This document shows, piece after piece, positions 56,501 through 64,000 of a stretch of DNA of 64,000 nucleotides (position 1 is its first letter; each line of letters starts with the position of its first letter). The stretch spans positions 18,830,822-18,894,821 of the forward strand of contig CAIIXF020000008.1 in assembly GCA_903813345.2 (NCBI GenBank), written 5' to 3'. The DNA is from Owenia fusiformis. Lineage: Eukaryota; Annelida; Polychaeta; Sabellida; Oweniidae. The notes under the pieces were generated by a model. The model was not told the origin of the DNA. It searched no databases and was given only the letters and a program-made list of their open reading frames with translations. Both the position numbers and the translations under genes were made by a program.

Positions 56501-59500
56501 TTAAAGTATGAAAACTCAAAAACACCATTCAATATGATACAAAGTATTATCGTGCGCTAACTTTTCTTAAGACATTCAAAATGGCTGACATGACTGAGCT
56601 AACAGGTCCAAAACCTAATCAGATCTAGAATGAAGTGAGCTGAACAAGATGTTAAAGTTTTAAAAGCAACTGTGAAGCCGTTTTTCTTAAAGTTTGCAGA
56701 CAAGGATTTTAGCATTTGACTTCAAAATGGCCGACAGGAAGTAGGTATCGAGTTCAAATTTTTTCATCCACATCTGTATGCACTCATAAGTTATCCCTGA
56801 AAATTTGAAGGTGATATCTGTAGCGGTTTTGGAGAAAACTCCCGGACGTACGGACGGACGGACGGACAGACGGACGCGCCTAGGCCGACAATATGGCCCC
56901 ACACTATGTGGTGGGGACATAACAAAATGAGAAGTCTTTTCATTTCAATATCAAATGTTCACAGGTTCTTATTGGCATTTAAAGGCATTTTACCTTTCAA
57001 CTCCTATAATCTCAGATTTGGGGGAAGATAAAATGTACTATTGACTGGTCACATGACCTAACTGGTGATTAGTACAATTCATCTTCCCTGAAAGCAGGGA
57101 TTTAGGACTTTCCAGGGAATTAGTTCATCTATTCCATGTCATGTGACTATGAATAAGCCAATGAGCATCTAGAATACATTTGAGGTATATAATAATGTTG
57201 AATGTTTCAACAAAATAGATTTCTCAACTTTAAAATTCAAATGTTTGTTTCTTGCACTTCTGTGATTGGGGAATGTTAGTCAACATGTATTAAATTGTTG
57301 TTCTCATTTATTAAACTGTATTCACATTTACCTTACTGACGAGTTTCATGATGGTTCTGGTGATGCTGTTCCTCTTCAGTCTGATGTTGACAGACAGTTG
57401 GATGAGGTGAGACTCCAAGGCCTTCACAAAGGCATGCAACTGTAGCACACTGGTGTGCTTCTCTATGTAGACAGAGTCCATCACCTTCAGCCAAGTACGA
57501 CTCTCATCCCACTCATTACGTCTACTGTGCCTAGACATTATGTAGGGACATTTTTAAGTTAGCCCATTGTTATAAGTTAATTTTTTTTAGGGTATTTAGG
57601 ATGACAACTACAGGCACTGGCTTTTTAAATTATTGTTTTACTTATATTTCAAGAGGAGGTGGATGGAGAGAAAAATAAATAAATTATATTAAATATAACA
57701 AATTTAAGTACATTTGAAAAGTAAACATGTAGCGAAAATGAAAATATTTTTTTTTCAATTTATGAAATAATGATTTTTCATTAATTATTTAATATATATG
57801 GACATAACATAAAACATTCAAACTACAAAATCTAAGCTTAAAATACAGTTGAAATTTTGCACATAGTCTCAAGATATACCCAATCATTGATAAGATATGC
57901 CTCATCTTTTACAAGATTGGTCAATTATTTACAAGATATGTTTCATCATTTAAAAGAATTACCTCATTTGATTTGTCTTCTTGAGCCTATCTGTTAGTGT
58001 GTGTAAAACTTACATCAAAGAACACAACTGGTAGCAAAAAGTTAACACCACTTTTCAATATGGAGAGACTTTGGTTAAAGCAGGATAATTTAACACATAC
58101 TTTAGTCTTGTATCCTCCCAACCCACTCCTATTTCTCACGAAGAGGTGTTCAATGACACAGAAATATTACTGTAGATACACTTATTTTGACGCTACTTAA
58201 TTTGACGGATTTGCTCAATTTAAAATATTGGTGGAGGATTCAGGACTGAAGTTTAATTTTTGGAGATGTTTATGTCATTGGCCCCAGGAGTTTAATTTCA
58301 GAAGTGCAATGGACAAAAATTCCAAACTGAAATTTGACGGCTTTTTAATTTGGCGGATTAACTGAATCCGCCAATCCGTCAAATTAAAACGGGAGCCAAA
58401 TTAAGTGTATCTACAGTAAATGAAAACTTAACTGTCTTATACTAAAGCGAAAACATGCATAGCAATATGCTCTTTCACATAGCATGAATGTGTAGCACCT
58501 ACCAGAGGGTTAGACATGCAGTGAGATAGTACTTGACCAGGTTCTCAGTTAGGGCAGGTTCATTTACCAGTTCCTTCATAGTAGCTAGCATATCTGTAAC
58601 GTTCTGGTCAACCTTGAAGCCTTGAAGGGTTGAGATCAGGTTATAACCTTTAATGGATGGTTGGATGGGTGGGTGGTTGGATGGATGGACTGAAGGAGCA
58701 AGGGATGGATGGATGGGACAGATGGATGGACAGATGAATAGATGAAATAATTTCAGATCAGTTTCTCTTATAAATGATAAATTGGACAGATGATTTATTT
58801 TTCAATTGGTAACAACATTCTCAATTACCTCATCGGATCAATATAAATATCTATAACTGGTCAAAGTATCTTTCATGATTTTCCAAATGGAATGGGTGCA
58901 AAGTGAAAAAGTTCAGATACCTATTGCAGAATCAAACTAACATAAACTAAATTCTTATACAAGCCCTTTTAGTTATACATAAAATGTCACAATTGTCATG
59001 TTTTAGCACAAAACAGCCAGAGTAGAAAAAGCGTGGAGTAAAAAAGCAAGAAAAGCAATGAAAAACAGGACATATTATCTACATGGCACTTGTGCGTGTA
59101 TATTGGTATAGGAAGACAAAAGAGGAAAAGCATAATCCAAGTGAATTATCCTGGAATATATTGTGAAACTTTAAGAACTAACCCCACCTAAGATAATGAT
59201 CACAATTTTACCTGTTTCCAATGCAAGGTCCATACATGAAGCATAAAACCAGGCCTTTCCAACCTTACAATCCACTTCATGAGTGATGAACTCTAGTTCT
59301 TTGGTGTTATCGATGTACTGAGATATCCTGGAACAAGAAAACATCAAGAATTTTTGCTTAGGGGCCTGTGCCATACTAATCTATATGAGACTATATTTGT
59401 TCTTTTCAAATTAGATGACAGTGTTAGTTAATAAAGGAGGAAAGGTATAATGTAAGGAGTTCGATTTCAAATGCTTGATACATTTCAAAACCAGAACAAC

Positions 59501-62500
59501 GGCAACGCCAAAGCGTAGCGAATCCCATCGAACAGAAATGGCTGGCATTTTTACAAACGAAGCAAAAATATCATAAAACAACACACCAGAAAGGCCGCCA
59601 TTTTCAAAATGGTTGCTCACTAGCTAAGTTGTCATCAGAAGAAATAATATGCTTTTAAGTAGCCACTTCTAAAATTTTTGAAAAATCGCACACGTACTTG
59701 TAAAATAACACACATAAAAATGGTGGCCATTTTTCAAAATGGCCGACTACTCCCCAAAGTTTTATTAGACAATGTGCCATGCTTAAAGTATTCACATATC
59801 AAATATGAACAAAATCGCTCCACTACTTTTCGAGTTATAGTAAAATACGTTAAAATCGTGGCCATTTTTCAAAATGGCCACCTTCTACCAAAAGCGTCAT
59901 TAGAAATAGACGGTGTGCCATGCTTATAGTATTCACATACCAAATATGAACAAAATCGCTCCACTACTTTTCGAGTTATAGTAAAATATGTTAAAATGGC
60001 GGCCATTTTTCAAAATTGTTTTCAAAATGGCCGCCTTCTACCAAAAGTGTCATAGGAGAGTGTGCCATGCTTATAGTATTCACATACCAAATAAGAACAA
60101 AATCGCTCCACTACTTTTCAAGTTATAGTAAAATTCGTTAAAATGACGGCCATTTTTCAAAATGGCCGCCTTCTACCAAAAGTGTCTTTAGACAGTGTGC
60201 AATGCTTATAGTATTCACACACCAAATATGAAAAAATCGCTCCACTAGTTTTTGAGTTACAGCAAAAATCGTAAAATTACGAGTAAAGGCCGCCATTTTT
60301 CAAGATGGCTGCCATGTGCTTTTTTAATATCTACATTTGTAGCATTATTAATCTCCTTTATAATTTTTTTACATTTAAAACATATTGCTATTACAGTTTT
60401 ACATATTGCACCTAAATTACTGTAAAATCGTCACTAAAATGGCCGCCATTTTGAAATGAGCAGCCATTTTGAAAATCGGCTTTCGAGCAGAACTTCTACC
60501 CCCATATGGTATATGTGTACAAAATATGAACAAAATCGGGCCAACGGTATTTGAGTTATTGCCCGGACGGACGGACAGACGGACGGACGTACGTACAGAC
60601 GGGCGGACGGAGGCGTTCCCTATATCCCTCTGAACTTCGTTCGATGGGATAATAAAATAATCATACTATTTCATTTACTCACTTGCATGCCATAAGCAAG
60701 GCTTGGCCCAGCAAGGGCAACACTTGTATCTTGGCATCAGTGTCATGGAGTTTGGCTATGATCCTGGTTGCAGCAAAGCCTAAATAAAAAAGAACGCTCT
60801 ACTGTTAATGTTTAGTCATAAACAAGGCTTGGCCCAGCAAGGGCAACACTTGTATCTTGGCATCAGTGTCATGGAGTTTGGCTATGATCCTGGTTGCAGC
60901 AAAGCCTACAAAAGAACGCTCTACTGTAAATGTTTAGTCATAAGCAAGACTTGGCCCAGCAAGGGCAACACTTGTATCCTGGCATCAGTGTCATGGAGTT
61001 TGGCTATGATCCTGGTTGCGGCAAAGCCTACAAAAGAACGCTCTACTGTTAATGTTTAGTCATAAGCAAGGCTTGGCCCATCAAGGGCAACACTTGTATC
61101 TTGGCATCAGTGTCATGGAGTTTGGCTATGATCCTGGTTGCGGCAAAGCCTACAAAAGAAGACAGACTCCCGTTAAGTCAAATATCTCCCAAGCATTGGT
61201 GCAAGTAGGTACTGCATCCACTTGAAAAACAAATCCTTAATTGGGAGAATACTGTCAACTGATGATTGCTAAAAAGTAATTTTATACTGCATGTAAATAT
61301 TTTAGAGGTTCAAATCCACTCTCAGCTTAAATATTGAGAAAGCATGAAAACATTTAAACCTAAATCTGGTTGTACACTATGTGATATCAAGAAACTAATT
61401 GTCGGAATGATTATTAATTCAGAGAATGAATTACTGGAAACTTAGGCTGACAGTATTGGTCAAACAGTTATACAAGACCTTATTGTGGAGATTCTTTATG
61501 ACATAGAATCACAACCATTTGAATATCTTTGTGTTCCTGACATGTTTGAGCATTAAGAGGTAACAATGCATGTCCAAATATTTATATATGATTGAGACTG
61601 AGAGATAATACCACTTTAAAAAATATGATTATAGTTTCATACCTGACTCTATGGCATCTTTTATGTGACTATTTGAGAGTTGAACAGTCATGGCTGACTT
61701 GAAGAGATGGGCAAATGTCAACCAATCTTCAGGATTCATTGAATCCATGGCTAATGTAATTCTGGAATGAGAAAATCCAGTTATTTTGGTAGAAGAAATC
61801 AAGTTCAGTATCTATTGCTATTTTGGTAGAAGAAATCAAGTTCAGTAACTATTGCTATTTTGGAATGAGAAATCAAGTCCATGGGTATTGTTATTTTGGA
61901 ATGACAAATCAAGTCCATGGGTATTGTTATTTTGGAATGAGAAATCAAGTCCATGGCTATTGTTATTTTGGAATGAGAAATCAAGTCCATGGCTATTGTT
62001 ATTATGGGATGACAAATCAAGTCCATGGGTATTGTTATTATGGGATGACAAATCAAGTCCATGGGTATTGTTATTATGGGATGGCAAATCAAGTCCATGG
62101 GTATTGTTATTATGGGATGACAAATCAAGTCCATGGGTATTGTTATTATGGGATGACAAATCAAGTCCATGGGTATTGTTATTATGGGATGACAAATCAA
62201 GTCCATGGGTATTGTTATTATGGGATGACAAATCAAGTCCATGGGTATTGTTATTATGGGATGACAAATCAAATACATGGGTATTATTATTATGGAATGA
62301 CAAATCAAGTCCATGACTCAAGATTCATGGGGTCCATGGCTAATGTATTCTGGACTTCAAGTTGCAATTTATATTTTGGAATGAAAATGAGGAATTCAGT
62401 CTATAGCTAATGTTATATTAGTCAATCTTGGTTGCTTAAAGGAATTTTAAAGTTGCTTTCAGAAGAAGTGTATTATTTTTATTACTAAGTTCAGTGTTCA

Positions 62501-63911
62501 ATCTAAGGATTTTTCTAAACAACCAATAATATGGAGATCTATAAGTATTGGATTCTATCATCTACAAGTTGAGGAAAAAATGTGTAGGGGTTTCATTTTC
62601 ATGACCACAGTTACAGGCTGGTGTGTCAAAGTTTGTAAAATGATGAGCAAATAATCGACTTTTTAAAAATAGGTCCACTTTTAACTTGTTAAATATAATT
62701 TCAGTTTTTCTAGTGATACATGTATCAAGTGATGCTATAATACTTATACATTTTTCAGAAATCAACACTTACTTATCCATTGCTATCTGTATGTATCTGT
62801 TTGCCAGGTTAGGCCAGTTCTTCAACTGACAGCATTCCATCAAACATGTGTATGCCAAGATTAACTACAATTACAACAAAATACATGGTAATTAATGAAC
62901 ATCACGTTAGCAATAAACTCAACATGCCACAAAAACCTATCCAGATGTTCATACCAAGAAGGGCTTGAAATAAGTCCAGAGGAATATGTTTATATCTATA
63001 ATTTAATGCACAACCAAATTGGTCCATTTTTAAGATGATTATGCTTTGCAGGTACACAACCTCTGTTAGAGGGGGAATTTTCAAGATGGTTTCCAAATTC
63101 AAAATGGCCATCAATATACCTCGTGTAGGTCACTGTCAGCCTCTTCTGACTTGTTCACTTGTTGTAAGGCAGTCAAAAGAGCTTTAGGAGCATCATCCTG
63201 GGTGTAGTAATACTGGAACAGATGGGACAGACATCTAGTTTGCTCCACTAGACGAACCTTCTTCTGCGCTCTATAAAATGGAAAACATTGGTTAACATTG
63301 TATTTGTTATTGATTTTATTTGAAATATTGACTTTGTATGTACAATGAAGGTCAAGCCTTGCCATCAGATCTCAAAACAGTGTAGACTGAATAATACTGA
63401 ATGCAAATTATATGTGTGCTAAGAATAGCTTCAAATGGTTTGTGGTGTACTCAGAATCTCTGATGGTACTTTAAATCTTTCATGCAGAGACAAAAAACAA
63501 AGAATTTACTTCTTACGGACAGTAAACACCAAAAAACATAATTCCTAGACCTTTGACCAAGACCTAGCAACTAATGACCCTTATTTGATAGTTCTACACA
63601 GCATCTGATATACTGACAAAATGTGCCTTTTTACATCAAATTAGAACTTGGAAAAATGACTTAAGATTCGGCATAACACTCTCATGTATTGAAATTAGGG
63701 TATTTAAGGAAGTAAGGAAGAAAGCAGATACTCACGGAGCAGAGCCAATGAATCTTTCGGGATTTTTCAGATGTAACACTTGCGTCATTCCCTGACGTAT
63801 TATCTCAAAATTGACTCCTATATTTGTCTCAGGCTGCCTACTCCCCAATATCTTCAGTGCCGACTTGAAATGTGGTAGCGCCTCATCCATCTGCCCAAGT
63901 TGGAACTTGGA
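53412..63911 (-). CDS. ADCY10: Soluble adenylyl cyclase (ADCY10)-like, C-terminal 467 residues (5' part off window)
   Basis: Eleven exons on the minus strand join without a phase error: 63736-63911, 63120-63270, 62773-62864, 61643-61761, 60683-60779, 59212-59327, 58503-58620, 57332-57530, 54844-54976, 54007-54101 and 53412-53519. The product is helical and TPR-like throughout (for example [19 protein letters not shown]). Toward the end it reads [29 protein letters not shown] and YALPLPY. This order resembles the long regulatory C-terminus of ADCY10, a bicarbonate-stimulated cyclase making cAMP. The cyclase domains would lie beyond the right edge, so enzymatic identity is not shown here. Another TPR protein is the alternative. 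A reverse AATAAA lies at 53135-53140. Confidence 0.6.
54007..54101 (-). CDS. ADCY10: ADCY10-like exon J
   Basis: The acceptor GTTCCAG was chosen because it alone keeps the frame; nearer CAG sites give an immediate stop. It encodes [20 protein letters not shown]. The donor is GTAAAA. Confidence 0.74.
54844..54976 (-). CDS. ADCY10: ADCY10-like exon I
   Basis: The acceptor is TTACCATAG and the donor GTAGTT. It encodes [20 protein letters not shown] and [11 protein letters not shown], the stretch most like the ADCY10 tail. Confidence 0.76.
55046..55178 (-). mobile_element. Short TCACCACC element
   Basis: The reverse copy starts GTCACCACCACAATTGATGA, with CCAACTTTTTTGTGGATGG and GTAACAAATGGCACGTGG. 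Confidence 0.6.
55290..55440. repeat. Large hairpin with GC-rich loop-side arms
   Basis: GGGAAATAGTGCAAAATATT, GAATATCCTGTCCACTGAC and GTTCCCGAGGCTG face their complements. The stem is about 60 bp, interrupted by small mismatches. Confidence 0.75.
55510..56923 (+). mobile_element. TCCCCACC element: internal roughly 160-bp repeats, (CGGA)n and terminal hairpin
   Basis: The left end is TATGTCCCCACC. About five tandem units (CCCTGAAAATTTGAAATTGA, AAAATCCAAAATGGCTGCCT) follow. The (CGGA)n tract is at 56842-56876 and the right end is CCCCACACTATGTGGTGGGG ACATA, a hairpin whose outer arm complements the left end. It lies in the ADCY10-like intron between exons H and I. Confidence 0.7.
57332..57530 (-). 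CDS. ADCY10: ADCY10-like exon H
   Basis: The acceptor is ATGTCTAG and the donor GTAAAT. It encodes [39 protein letters not shown] and a basic ending [17 protein letters not shown]. Confidence 0.78.
58170..58416. mobile_element. Short mariner-like element with TA duplication
   Basis: CTGTAGATACACTTA and TAAGTGTATCTACAG at the ends, TA outside, and TAATTTGACGGATT repeated inverted inside. 247 bp, non-coding. Confidence 0.72.
58503..58620 (-). CDS. ADCY10: ADCY10-like exon G
   Basis: The acceptor is CCCTTCAAG and the donor GTAGGT. It encodes [18 protein letters not shown] and [15 protein letters not shown]. The acceptor is less typical than its neighbours, but phase and flanking codons fit. 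Confidence 0.72.
59212..59327 (-). CDS. ADCY10: ADCY10-like exon F
   Basis: The acceptor is TTGTTCCAG and the donor GTAAAA. It encodes [19 protein letters not shown] and [18 protein letters not shown]. Confidence 0.77.
59521..60650 (+). mobile_element. ATCCCATCGAAC element: internal roughly 140-bp repeats, (CGGA)n and terminal hairpin
   Basis: The left end ATCCCATCGAAC complements the right end GTTCGATGGGAT. Units contain AATCGCTCCACTACTTTTCG and TTTTTCAAAATGGCCGCC. A (CGGA)n tract lies at about 60564-60611, and ATCCCTCTGAAC...GTTCGATGGGAT forms the terminal hairpin. It sits between exons E and F of the ADCY10-like gene. Confidence 0.7.
60683..60779 (-). CDS. ADCY10: ADCY10-like exon E (only functional copy of a fourfold repeat)
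   Basis: The acceptor is TTTTTTATTTAG and the donor GTGAGT. It encodes [20 protein letters not shown] and [12 protein letters not shown]. Three near-identical copies lie upstream at about 122-bp spacing; only this one keeps a donor. Confidence 0.76.
60683..61165. repeat. Fourfold tandem duplication containing exon E of the ADCY10-like gene
   Basis: TTGGCCCAGCAAGGGCAACA starts at 60703, 60829, 60951 and 61073 (the last with CCATC), giving periods of 126, 122 and 122 bp. Each unit holds the exon E body and its acceptor. Only the copy nearest the 3' end of the gene has the donor. Confidence 0.92.
61643..61761 (-). CDS. ADCY10: ADCY10-like exon D
   Basis: The acceptor is CTCATTCCAG and the donor GTATGA. 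It encodes [20 protein letters not shown] and [14 protein letters not shown]. The upstream intron is filled by a 36-bp array apparently derived from this acceptor. Confidence 0.76.
61762..62360. repeat. 36-bp minisatellite, about 14 copies, beside exon D
   Basis: The unit is AAATCAAGTCCATGGGTATT then GTTATTATGGGATGAC. Because 36 is a multiple of three and stops are absent, open frames appear on both strands. The flanking units grade into the exon D boundary sequence. Confidence 0.93.
62440..62768 (-). pseudogene. LINE C-terminal fragment in the ADCY10-like intron
   Basis: The frame contains [20 protein letters not shown] then [15 protein letters not shown], like the cysteine-rich end of non-LTR reverse transcriptases. 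It is short, with stops soon after, and lies immediately next to the donor of exon C. Confidence 0.5.
62773..62864 (-). CDS. ADCY10: ADCY10-like exon C
   Basis: The acceptor is AATTGTAG and the donor GTAAGT. It encodes [20 protein letters not shown] and [13 protein letters not shown] tail lies immediately downstream in the intron. Confidence 0.76.
63120..63270 (-). CDS. ADCY10: ADCY10-like exon B
   Basis: The acceptor is TTTTATAG and the donor GTATAT. It encodes [20 protein letters not shown] and [18 protein letters not shown], a helical pair. Confidence 0.78.
63736..63911 (-). CDS. ADCY10: ADCY10-like exon A: TPR-like helices
   Basis: The acceptor is CTTGCAG and the donor GTGAGT. It encodes [19 protein letters not shown] and PERFIGSAP. 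It is the first exon of this gene visible in the window. Confidence 0.78.
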
Positions 63912-64000
63912 CTGCAAGTAGCAAAGTAATTTAAATGTAGAATCCAAAATCAATGAACAGAAACTGTGACTTATTTTCAATGAAGGAAAATCTTAGATAA

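Noticed and set aside
60800-61165. Upstream copies of exon E as alternative exons
   Set aside because: They have acceptors but no donor sites and reach stop codons; they are listed as decoys only.
61805-62410. Open frames of 150-195 codons on both strands
   Set aside because: They run through a 36-bp tandem array whose unit is a multiple of three with no stops; the periodic peptides are a by-product and the array is intronic.

Overview
The window is animal nuclear DNA: AT-rich, with short exons bounded by GT-AG introns, many intronic minisatellites and many small DNA transposons. Nothing bacterial or viral was seen. The gene content (a GalNAc-transferase with a ricin-type lectin domain, and a C-terminus resembling soluble adenylyl cyclase) and the abundance of elements carrying minisatellites and (CGGA)n tracts suggest a marine invertebrate such as a mollusc, echinoderm or brachiopod. 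The phylum cannot be fixed from the sequence alone.

Layout. (1) About 1-20706, minus strand: an unrecognised membrane-anchored protein with two SAM-like helical repeats. Its exons lie at 20526-20706, 18538-18712 and 4897-5099, with a possible partial exon at 1-32 and a probable alternative first exon at 9180-9235. Its 13.4 kb second intron is full of repeats. (2) 20707-21349: a head-to-head spacer, probably a bidirectional promoter. (3) 21350-49239, plus strand: a complete polypeptide N-acetylgalactosaminyltransferase of the GALNT7 type, with 13 exon positions encoding about 645 residues. Three positions (7, 11 and 12) are each present as two adjacent, homologous, phase-compatible exons. One pair lies in the catalytic domain and two in the lectin domain. 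(4) 46401-48753, minus strand: a four-exon gene of 276 codons nested in the last GALNT7 intron. It encodes a small membrane protein with consecutive 11-residue amphipathic repeats. (5) 49240-53411: a convergent intergenic region. (6) 53412-63911, minus strand: the last eleven exons (467 residues) of a large TPR-like protein, best matched to the C-terminus of soluble adenylyl cyclase (ADCY10). Its 5' part lies beyond the right edge.

Mobile DNA makes up much of the non-coding sequence. There is a roughly 4.5 kb long-TIR transposon with a broken ORF, itself carrying a Harbinger-like insertion and a fold-back element. There are also hAT-like, mariner-like and Harbinger-like non-autonomous elements with visible target duplications, two LINE tails, and three unrelated families built like non-autonomous Helentrons. 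One of those families has nine copies in the window.

The main discovery candidate is the triple exon duplication in the GALNT7-like gene, which could give up to eight enzyme isoforms. Second are two tandem amplifications of exon-intron boundaries in the ADCY10-like gene. Third is the alternative first exon of the left-hand gene. No transcript data were available, so every splice model rests on splice signals, reading-frame phase and homology between exons.
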